A stretch of DNA of 64,000 nt from Aureispira sp. CCB-E. Its GTDB lineage: Bacteria; Bacteroidota; Bacteroidia; Chitinophagales; Saprospiraceae. The stretch spans positions 5,332,001-5,396,000 of the forward strand of contig NZ_CP133671.1 of NCBI RefSeq assembly GCF_031326345.1, in the 5' to 3' direction. The position numbers were made by a program, and so were the translations under genes. Shown one piece after another: positions 53,497-60,775 of the stretch. A model generated the notes under the pieces. That model was not told the DNA's origin and ran no database searches. It worked only from the letters and a program-made list of their open reading frames with translations. The first letter of the stretch is position 1. Each line of letters opens with the position of its first letter.

Positions 53497-54870
53497 ATGC
53501 ATTTGTTAAAAGTAGTTTTTATTTTCCCCCTCCTATTTTCAATACTTACAGGATGCACCAATACACAGTCCTCTCCTCAACAAACAGATTTAAAAAATGT
53601 CCTTAGCGGCAAAGAATTATTCATAGAATGGGGTCAAAAAAACTTGATCTCTTTTGAGAACGAAGCAAAGTTGCTTTCTGATAGTTTGCTCGAAAAAATT
53701 GCAGCGGATATTGCCAACGCTAAAGTTGTTCTACTCAGCGAGGGATTTCACAATTGTGAAGAAATGTTACGCTTGCAACAACAACTCATCCCCTACTTAA
53801 TAGAACACAAAGGGTTTAATACAGTCATTACAGAAAGTGGCTTGCCTGAATCCAAATATATGAACGATTATATCCATGGCAAAGACTCCATCTCTAATTT
53901 ATGGGAACGAAGTGTCGGAAGCATGTACACCCAATGGAAAACAGGTCGAAAAACCATCGAATCACTTCGCACGTATAATCAACAACATGCCAACCAAGTG
54001 GATTACATCGGAGCAGATATTGGCGGTTTTTATAATAATTGGCGATTTCCATTTGAGCAAATCTTCTCTTATATAGATTCAGTAGATGCTCCTCTTTCCA
54101 AACAACTTAGGCGAGACATGGCTCCTTACTTCAAAGTGATGACTAAATGGGCAGCTTATCATTATATGATTAAATTAACGGACAAACAGAAAAATAACTT
54201 GATGGTTATTTTGGAAGATTTAATTGACTCATTCCAATCTAACAAAGCGACCTATATTAGCAGAAGCAGTCTCAAAGATTATCAATGGATTTTGCAGTGT
54301 ATTCGCTCGATGCGAATGGCTGAAAATTATTATCGAAATTACCAAGATGCCACTGATACCGTCAATAGCCATTCAAAATATGCGGGGTTAAATGGTCGAG
54401 AAATTGCCATGGCTAAGAATATTCAATGGGCATTATCATATAAAAAAGAGGCTAAAATTATTGTTGTCAATCACGTTGTTCATACTAAAACAGCCTCTCA
54501 GTACCAAGGCGAAATGTATGGCAATTTTACACCAATGGGACAACTGCTGCAACAGCAACTCAAGGATAGTTTGTATGTCATAGGTATGGTTTATGGGAAA
54601 GGACTTTTCTGGAACAAATGGCAAGTCCCCGACAAACGTTTTGTGGATACTATCCCCGCACCACCTATAGAAAGTATGGAGCACGTGATGAAAGCAATTG
54701 CAACAAAGAACTATTACCTCAATTTCAAAGAGGTGCCATCTTCTACCTATAGTTGGTTCAATGCCAATACAATAATAAAAGAAAATGATTATGAGATAAC
54801 AATCAGACCCTCTGAGTGGGATGCCTGCTTTTATCTACACGAGGTTCATCCAGCCAAGCCTGTGGAATAA
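53497..54870 (+). CDS. Erythromycin-esterase-like lipoprotein
   Basis: 457 residues. The signal has a lipobox (LFSILTGC), so probably lipid-anchored. The domain matches the erythromycin esterase/EreA-like superfamily: VVLLSEGFHNCEEM (E and H pair), NTVITESGLPESKYM, and the catalytic-type histidine in IIVVNHVVHTKTA. Known EreA/EreC enzymes open macrolide lactones, but most members have unknown substrates, and membrane anchoring suggests a different job here. It sits between mcrB and mcrC with a GNAT gene 29 bases downstream. Confidence 0.88.
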   Translation: MHLLKVVFIFPLLFSILTGCTNTQSSPQQTDLKNVLSGKELFIEWGQKNLISFENEAKLLSDSLLEKIAADIANAKVVLLSEGFHNCEEMLRLQQQLIPYLIEHKGFNTVITESGLPESKYMNDYIHGKDSISNLWERSVGSMYTQWKTGRKTIESLRTYNQQHANQVDYIGADIGGFYNNWRFPFEQIFSYIDSVDAPLSKQLRRDMAPYFKVMTKWAAYHYMIKLTDKQKNNLMVILEDLIDSFQSNKATYISRSSLKDYQWILQCIRSMRMAENYYRNYQDATDTVNSHSKYAGLNGREIAMAKNIQWALSYKKEAKIIVVNHVVHTKTASQYQGEMYGNFTPMGQLLQQQLKDSLYVIGMVYGKGLFWNKWQVPDKRFVDTIPAPPIESMEHVMKAIATKNYYLNFKEVPSSTYSWFNANTIIKENDYEITIRPSEWDACFYLHEVHPAKPVE

Positions 54871-54899
54871 GTAATCGTTCAAAAAATAATAATTGCATC

Positions 54900-55439
54900 A
54901 TGTCCACATTCACAATAAACATTCGACAAGAGACCCCACTAGATCATGCAGCTGTATTTGAACTAATAGAACAAGCATTTGCCAATATTGAATACAGCGA
55001 TCACAAAGAACAATTTTTGGTAGAACGATTAAGAAAGTCAGAAGCTTTCGTTCCAGAACTTTCTTTGGTTGCTGAAGTAGATGGGGCGATTGTAGGGTAT
55101 ATTTTAGTTTCCAAATTGAGCATCAAAAACCAGACGTCTAGTGTGGAATCATTAGCGTTAGCTCCCGTAGCTGTTTTGCCCGAGTTCCAACAAAAAGGCA
55201 TTGGGGGGCAACTCATTAGAAAAGCACATATTATTGCTCAAGAATTAGGGTTTAAATCAATTATTTTACTAGGTCATGCGGAGTACTATCCTAAATTTGG
55301 CTATCAAGCATTACACACCTTTTCTATAACATATCCTTTTGATGTTCCCAAAGAAAATGTGATGGCAATTGAGCTAGAAAAAGGAAGTCTTTCGAATGTA
55401 TTTGGTATGGTTGAGTATCCCAAAGAGTTTTTGGAGTAG
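54900..55439 (+). CDS. YhbS-like GNAT acetyltransferase
   Basis: About 179 residues from the ATG at 54900 (MSTFTINIRQETPLDHAAVF); the earlier start at 54816 overlaps the preceding gene and is rejected. SLALAPVAVLPEFQQKGIGG carries the V-x-P-x-x-Q-x-x-G-I-G acetyl-CoA motif, and LLGHAEYYPKFGYQ is the characteristic YhbS-type signature. It is 29 bases after the esterase-like gene, so the two may be cotranscribed. Substrate unknown. Confidence 0.9.
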   Translation: MSTFTINIRQETPLDHAAVFELIEQAFANIEYSDHKEQFLVERLRKSEAFVPELSLVAEVDGAIVGYILVSKLSIKNQTSSVESLALAPVAVLPEFQQKGIGGQLIRKAHIIAQELGFKSIILLGHAEYYPKFGYQALHTFSITYPFDVPKENVMAIELEKGSLSNVFGMVEYPKEFLE

Positions 55440-55462
55440 CATACTCCTTACTTAGTTTAACT

Positions 55463-57808
55463 TTATTTCAAAGCAAACTCCAAAGGCACCTTTAAGGTCA
55501 CAACAAAATTTCTACCTTGTTCTGGAATTTCTAGAATGCGATAGCGACTAAGGTGGTTCAAATAAGCTGTGTTCAACAAGTTTTGAGCTTGCACACCAAT
55601 TTGTATCACCTGCTTCCGAATGCGAATTTTAAACCCTAGCCCTGCATCTAACAGATGATAAGCTGGTGTTTCAGGCTCGTTTCGATCCGTCCGATTTTGA
55701 GCAAAAGAATAACGATGCGTAATTTGAGCATAAATATTTTCTAAAAATCCCAGTTTTTTCCACTCGTATCGCACTTCTGACAAAATGCTAGCTGGCGGCG
55801 TAAAAGGCAATCCTAATTGAGTTTGTAAATTAACATTCCAAACATATTCATACCCTTGCCTAAGGGTTAACTCAGGTACAGGTTGCCAAGACCAATCTAA
55901 TTCACCTCCGGTATAAATCGCATCTGTTTGCACGTATTGATACAATTGCCCTGCTTCTGGCAGTGTTGAAAACTTTCCTGTTGGACTCAAATAAATATAC
56001 TGCTGAAAATAATTTCCAAATCCCGTTATAGTTGCTTGGACTGTCTTCCACTTTATATGACTAGATAATTCTAATTGGTAACCATGTTCTGGCTTTAAGT
56101 CAGGCGTTCCCATTTCATGTCGAAACGTACCGTGATGAATCCCATTCGCTGCGGTTTCAGAAGGGTAAGGCACTCGATAACTTTTCCCCAAATTTACTTG
56201 AAAATTCCAAACATCTTTCCGTAAGACATAATTCATTCCCAAAGCTGCCGCATAGTTAAAAAAATGTTGCTGATTCATCGCTACCTTGGGTAGGTATTGT
56301 ATGGTTTGGCGTTCACCGTAGACTGCTTGTGCATACTTGTCATTATAATTATAAGCATAATCTAGTCGAAGTCCCGCACTAAGTACCCATCGTTTATTCG
56401 GTTTGAATGTACCAAACCAATATCCCCCAGTACGGACGGTCTGAAAGTTGGGCAATAAAAACTCAAAACCTGCCCGTTGATTGATTTGATATTGAAAGCT
56501 TCCTCCATACACATGTTTCCATTTCTCATTGACATTTTGAGTAAAGATCAAATCACCACTAACCGTTTGCAGGTTCAACTGCAAGGCGACATCAGAATTA
56601 TCTGTTGGGGGCAATTGATGATAATGCGGGAAGGAGTATTCTTGTCGTAAATTATTCTGATAACCGATATTCAATTGCAAACGATGTTGTTTGATAGTCA
56701 AATCATTGTTCCAAACCAAACTAAAATGATTCACTTGTTGACTTGGCACATCAATATCTCGGTCGTTGCCATCTATATCCAAAGCATAGGATCTAGGAAT
56801 TCCTACGGCTCCTGAAAAAATACCTGCATTCAAATAATAATGACTAAAAGTCAACCTGCTTACGCCCCAATTTTTTATCAGCCCCAAACTAGCTCTTATA
56901 TTTCGCTCTTTGCCAGCTGTATTTTTGAGCTGTTGATTATATATTGGTAAAACAAACTCATTGTATACAAAAACTTCCGCAGGAACTCTATAATCTCCAA
57001 AGTCCTGATAACTAAAACGAGCATCAAAGAAAAAATCAGATATTCGCCCTGCTACACTAGCAGACATTCCAGCATGCTGGTTATTGGTTTTATAAATTCC
57101 CAATAAACTGGCTTTAATTCTATTTTTGGGAATAATCTTATTGGGCAAAATATTCACAGCGCCCCCTAATGCATCTGAACCATAGCGCAAAGAAGCTGCC
57201 CCCTTAATAATCTCAATTCGATCTACTCCAAATTGATCAATTTCTAGCCCATGGTCAGCGCCCCATTGTTGTCCTTCTTGTTTGATACCATTATTGTTGA
57301 CAACAATTCGATTAAATGACAATCCACGAATAACAGGTTTGGCGATTCCCACTCCAACATTGATAGCATTTACTCCAGTTACTTTTTCTAATGATTTCGC
57401 AAAAGTTCCCTGTGCATTCTCTTCAAAAAACTGCCCATCAAGACTAGTCTTTTGGTCTATACTCAACGCAGCTTCTTCGTTGACCACAATAGCAACATCT
57501 TTGTAATTAGTTGCTGCAAACTCAATATTTACCAACACAGAAGCCCCTTTTTCTACTAGTATTTTTTCTTGAATGCTTTCAAACCCCACATAGCTATATT
57601 GTAATGTATATGCACCTTCTTTTACCTCAAATTCATAATAGCCTTGGGCATCTGTTAATGTTGTTAATGACAACTCCATCAACTCAACAAAAACATTAGC
57701 AAGTATTTGATTGTCCTCTGTTGTAACCTGTCCATGTATGCGACTATTTTGAGCAGCAACCAAACCAAAGCAAAAAAATAGGAGGAATATGGTAGTTATT
57801 AATTTCAT
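55463..57808 (-). CDS. TonB-dependent outer-membrane receptor, possibly zinc-related
   Basis: 781 residues from the ATG at 57808 with a signal peptide (KLITTIFLLFFCFGLVAAQ). A carboxypeptidase-regulatory-like domain (SRIHGQVTTEDNQILANVFV) is followed by the plug domain and a 22-strand barrel that ends in an aromatic strand (FVVTLKVPLEFALK). The plug has the motif QEGQQWGADHGLEIDQFGVD, seen in zinc- or metal-uptake receptors of the ZnuD type. The upstream region carries two copies of the GCAAC-N3-GTTGC palindrome, which fits metal-dependent repression. Substrate otherwise unproven. Confidence 0.92.
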   Translation of the reverse strand: MKLITTIFLLFFCFGLVAAQNSRIHGQVTTEDNQILANVFVELMELSLTTLTDAQGYYEFEVKEGAYTLQYSYVGFESIQEKILVEKGASVLVNIEFAATNYKDVAIVVNEEAALSIDQKTSLDGQFFEENAQGTFAKSLEKVTGVNAINVGVGIAKPVIRGLSFNRIVVNNNGIKQEGQQWGADHGLEIDQFGVDRIEIIKGAASLRYGSDALGGAVNILPNKIIPKNRIKASLLGIYKTNNQHAGMSASVAGRISDFFFDARFSYQDFGDYRVPAEVFVYNEFVLPIYNQQLKNTAGKERNIRASLGLIKNWGVSRLTFSHYYLNAGIFSGAVGIPRSYALDIDGNDRDIDVPSQQVNHFSLVWNNDLTIKQHRLQLNIGYQNNLRQEYSFPHYHQLPPTDNSDVALQLNLQTVSGDLIFTQNVNEKWKHVYGGSFQYQINQRAGFEFLLPNFQTVRTGGYWFGTFKPNKRWVLSAGLRLDYAYNYNDKYAQAVYGERQTIQYLPKVAMNQQHFFNYAAALGMNYVLRKDVWNFQVNLGKSYRVPYPSETAANGIHHGTFRHEMGTPDLKPEHGYQLELSSHIKWKTVQATITGFGNYFQQYIYLSPTGKFSTLPEAGQLYQYVQTDAIYTGGELDWSWQPVPELTLRQGYEYVWNVNLQTQLGLPFTPPASILSEVRYEWKKLGFLENIYAQITHRYSFAQNRTDRNEPETPAYHLLDAGLGFKIRIRKQVIQIGVQAQNLLNTAYLNHLSRYRILEIPEQGRNFVVTLKVPLEFALK

Positions 57809-57812
57809 AATA

Positions 57813-57843
57813 CAAAGATAATCCATTTGCAACAGTGTTGCAA
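57813..57843 (-). promoter_or_regulatory. TonB receptor promoter TTG-N20-TATCTTTG
   Basis: On the minus strand TTG (57843-57841), a 20-base spacer, and TATCTTTG (57820-57813) match the Bacteroidota consensus. The -7 element ends 4 bases before the ATG at 57808, so the transcript is expected to begin at or just within the start codon. The upstream 24 bases of the longer frame lie in the promoter. Confidence 0.8.
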
Positions 57844-57863
57844 AAATAATGCAACAAAGTTGC
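57826..57863. promoter_or_regulatory. Two tandem GCAAC-N3-GTTGC palindromes (candidate operator)
   Basis: GCAACAGTGTTGC (57829-57841, extended to TTTGCAAC/GTTGCAAA at 57826-57844) and GCAACAAAGTTGC (57851-57863) repeat the same half-sites. The first lies in the spacer of the TonB receptor promoter; the second is between the two divergent promoters. A metal-responsive repressor is a plausible ligand, but this is inferred from the receptor type. Confidence 0.6.
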
Positions 57864-57879
57864 GTTTAAAAATAAATCT

Positions 57880-57909
57880 TTGATACCATTAAATTACTTG
57901 TTATCTTGG
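57880..57909 (+). promoter_or_regulatory. mcrC promoter TTG-N19-TATCTTGG
   Basis: TTG at 57880-57882 and TATCTTGG at 57902-57909, one base from the -7 consensus, with a 19-base spacer. It is divergent from the TonB receptor promoter, 37 bases apart, and 23 bases upstream of the mcrC ATG. Confidence 0.65.
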
Positions 57910-57931
57910 TCGCATAAAGACACCATTTGTG

Positions 57932-59167
57932 ATGAAAACCAGTAACTACATACAAGTATTTGAACACCAAGTATTGCGAGTTGATCAACAACAATTGACC
58001 GTACAGCAGTTTGATGCATTGGCTTATTTTAATGAGCAACACGATCAAAAATACTTTAGTCTGCTACACAAAGGTGTTCGCTTTCGCCAATATGTTGGAG
58101 TGTTGCAAGTTGGAGAATTAACCATTGAAATTTTACCCAAAACAGATCAACATAGCCACAGTCCCCAAAATTGGCAGAAGGTGCTATTAGATTTGCTGCA
58201 TGCTTGCGAATTTCTCAAAGTTGATGCTTTGACCAAAGCCCCTTTGCAGCTAAAAACAAGTCCATTGCTTTGGCTTTATATTGAGCTTTTTGTTCAGGAA
58301 ATAGAACAATTATTATCACAAGGTTTGCAAAAAAATTATCGCAAACAGAGCCAAAATGCCCACCACTGGAAAGGACAAGTTAACTTTGCCAAACAATTGC
58401 AAAAAAACCTCACACAACCACATCAAATTTACATCAGTCATCAAACTTATGATTACCAACATCCCATCCATCAAGTACTGTATAAAGCGTTAAACATTAT
58501 CGCACAATTCTGGATTGACCATAACTTAAAAAAGAAAATCCAGTATCTTATCAAGGCGTTTCCCAAGCAACAAGAAATTGTTGTCACAGAAACTCTATAC
58601 AACCAATTATACGCTGCTCCCAAATTCAGAAAATACCACGCTGCTTTGGATTTAGCTCGAATGATCACCTTACAATACAGTCCTGATATAAGATTGGGTA
58701 ATTGCCCTGTTTTGGCGATTTTATTTGATATGAATCAACTATTCGAACAATACATCCAACAACAACTAAAGAAAACACTAGACAACAGTTGGCAAGTCAA
58801 GGCGCAGGCTTCCAAGCGTTTTTGGGCAAATCGAAACCTTCGCCCAGATATTTGGTTGAGTCACGAGGGCAATAATTATATTTTGGATACCAAATGGAAG
58901 ATTTTAAAACGCCCCTCTCCTTCTGACGAAGATTTGCGACAAATGTATGCCTATAATCACAATTTCAAAGCTAGCAAAAGCTTATTGATTTACCCCAATG
59001 TTTTTGATTTGTCTCAACGCAGTGCCGCTTATGCGCAACCCATTTTAGTACAAGGCAAAGCCGTTGAGCATTATTGTAAGGTTATTTTTGTTAATGTTTT
59101 GAATAAAAAAGGTACCTTAAACACCAATATTGCTCAAGATATTATCCAACATTTAGACCTCGACTAG
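57932..59167 (+). CDS. mcrC: McrC nuclease subunit of the McrBC restriction system
   Basis: 411 residues from the ATG at 57932; the GTG three bases earlier would give one more residue. The N-terminal half has the EHQVLRVDQQQLT and GVLQVGELTIEILPKTD features of McrC. The nuclease core at about residues 303-320 is LRPDIWLSHEGNNYILDTKW, with a PD...D-x-K signature, so catalytic residues are intact. McrC cleaves DNA only with GTP-bound McrB. Here McrB is 4.7 kb upstream with three other genes in between, and mcrC has its own promoter. The membrane-protein gene follows 39 bases downstream. Confidence 0.92.
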   Translation: MKTSNYIQVFEHQVLRVDQQQLTVQQFDALAYFNEQHDQKYFSLLHKGVRFRQYVGVLQVGELTIEILPKTDQHSHSPQNWQKVLLDLLHACEFLKVDALTKAPLQLKTSPLLWLYIELFVQEIEQLLSQGLQKNYRKQSQNAHHWKGQVNFAKQLQKNLTQPHQIYISHQTYDYQHPIHQVLYKALNIIAQFWIDHNLKKKIQYLIKAFPKQQEIVVTETLYNQLYAAPKFRKYHAALDLARMITLQYSPDIRLGNCPVLAILFDMNQLFEQYIQQQLKKTLDNSWQVKAQASKRFWANRNLRPDIWLSHEGNNYILDTKWKILKRPSPSDEDLRQMYAYNHNFKASKSLLIYPNVFDLSQRSAAYAQPILVQGKAVEHYCKVIFVNVLNKKGTLNTNIAQDIIQHLDLD

Positions 59168-59206
59168 GAAACTCTTTAAATAGATAAATTATTTTTAAGA
59201 CTGCTT

Positions 59207-60388
59207 ATGACCACTGTTTTGCCTTCTGAAACAACCACACACACACCAATAAGTATTTGGACCATTCGCATTATTACACTGGCATTTTTTGCTCAAATGC
59301 TCCTGTCAACAAATCTATGGTTTCCCTATGATCGTTCTTATCCAACAATTCCGCTACTCCCTTTTCTTAGTTTTAGTTTTGGTGCAACACTGACGCCCCT
59401 GCTCAGTGGTTTATTTTTGGGGTGTTTTAGTTGGGCTAGTTGTTCTCCAAAATGGAGAGAACAGGCACTTTGGATAGGTATCATTAGTCTATTCTTGTTA
59501 ATTCTGGAGGATATCAATCGCTTTCAAGCTTGGGTCTATATTTATACTACTTTGTTGAGTATTGTTGGTTGGAATTGGCGGAAAAAACAACCTCAACAAT
59601 TGCGTCTTAGCTTACAATTTACGATGGCAATGGTTTATTTTTGGACAGGTGCTCAAAAATTAAACATTCAATTTATCACAGATGTCTATCCTTGGCTTGT
59701 CAAAGTCTTTGAAGCTACAAAATGGCTAGCAGAGTACCCTAACTTAGGCTATGGAGTTGGCTTGTTTGAAATTTTACTTGGAATAACTTTATTAATTCCC
59801 AAAACTCAAAAAATCGGAGTGTTACTTGGAACAGGATTACATCTAGGAATCTTGATTTTGCTTATAAGTGACGAATGGAACAGCGTTGTTTATCCTTGGA
59901 ATGTTGCCATGATTGCATTGCTTTTTACCTTGTTTTGGAAAAAAGAAAACGACGACCTTCCCTCCTCAGAATCACTCCCTATGCGTCCCAACTTAGGAAT
60001 TATTATTTTATTTGGAGTACTTCCATTTTTTGATTTCTTTCAACTCATCCCCCACTGCCTAGCACTAGGCATGTACTCTGGCACCTCAATGGAATGTGAT
60101 TTAATTCTTGATGATAATGGTCGGGCAAATTGCGTTCCTCCCAAATTACACGAGAAATTGCTGTACCAATCAGACACTCAATCTATCCTATCTTTAGACG
60201 ACTGGGGTGTCGAGGATTTGAACATCCCACCTTTTGCTTCTGAGCGAGTTTATAGAGCTGTAGCCAAAGAATTTTGCCAATGCTCTCACTCCTACCAAGG
60301 CTATGCAGAATTTTACTATCCTGAACGCTGGAAAGATGAAGATCGACAATTAGTTGTCTCTTGCCAAGAGCTACTTCAAGAAGATTGA
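59207..60388 (+). CDS. HTTM/DoxX-like integral membrane protein
   Basis: 393 residues with about eight hydrophobic helices, a soluble loop after helix 7 (KKENDDLPSS) and a C-terminal cytosolic or periplasmic region of about 120 residues. That region contains MECDLILDDNGRANCVPP and CQCSHSYQGYAEFYYPERWK, with several cysteines. The helix pattern FTMAMVYFWTGAQKLNIQFI recalls the HTTM/DoxX-type membrane domain found in lipid or redox proteins. No catalytic residues are certain. The start is 39 bases after mcrC, so cotranscription is likely. Confidence 0.6.
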   Translation: MTTVLPSETTTHTPISIWTIRIITLAFFAQMLLSTNLWFPYDRSYPTIPLLPFLSFSFGATLTPLLSGLFLGCFSWASCSPKWREQALWIGIISLFLLILEDINRFQAWVYIYTTLLSIVGWNWRKKQPQQLRLSLQFTMAMVYFWTGAQKLNIQFITDVYPWLVKVFEATKWLAEYPNLGYGVGLFEILLGITLLIPKTQKIGVLLGTGLHLGILILLISDEWNSVVYPWNVAMIALLFTLFWKKENDDLPSSESLPMRPNLGIIILFGVLPFFDFFQLIPHCLALGMYSGTSMECDLILDDNGRANCVPPKLHEKLLYQSDTQSILSLDDWGVEDLNIPPFASERVYRAVAKEFCQCSHSYQGYAEFYYPERWKDEDRQLVVSCQELLQED

Positions 60389-60407
60389 TGATTCTAAAAA
60401 AAGAAAA

Positions 60408-60432
60408 GGCATTCTGCATCAACCAGAACGCC
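60408..60432 (+). terminator. Weak hairpin after the membrane protein gene
   Basis: GGCATTCTG (60408-60416) pairs with CAGAACGCC (60424-60432) with one mismatch, 19 bases after the stop. A short T tract is not evident, so support is modest. Confidence 0.35.
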
Positions 60433-60473
60433 CATTTCTTAACCATAACAAACTTCTATCTTTGATAAGTAGC

Positions 60474-60770
60474 TATCAATAGTTAGCTTCGCTGCTACTA
60501 CGTGGTCGTTAAAAAACTTTATTAACTTAATAATCAACAAGTTATAGATTCATTGTGTTTTTCGTTAAAATTTTGATTATCAACTGCGCAGCACTCACGA
60601 AGTAGCAGCGCAGCTAACTAAAAGCGCAGCGCTCACGAAGTAAACTAATATAAATGTGCTTTTTTATCTTTTTTTGGTAAAAAAGTAAACAACTAAGCGA
60701 TAGCGATCTCACGACCGCAGGGAGCTACCACGAAGTAGCACCGTAGGTAATCAACGAACTACTAAACTAT
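60474..60770. repeat. Largest (about 300-bp) composite copy of the dispersed repeat
   Basis: This gap contains nearly every block seen in the other copies: TAGTTAGCTTCGCTGCTAC (60479), the 28260-type block (60528-60610), a 1502-type block (60614-60642), the 41847-type block (60644-60698, reversed), a CTCACGACCGCAGGGAG block, CCACGAAGTA near 60728, and TCAACGAACTACTAAAC at the right end. The end TCAACGAACTA equals the terminal repeat at 41972. The gap 60433-60775 has no gene. Confidence 0.85.
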
Positions 60771-60775
60771 AACAC

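Noticed and set aside
54816-54899. Upstream start of the YhbS-like acetyltransferase
   Set aside because: It would overlap the preceding gene by 55 bases and adds 28 residues unlike the family; the ATG at 54900 gives the expected opening.
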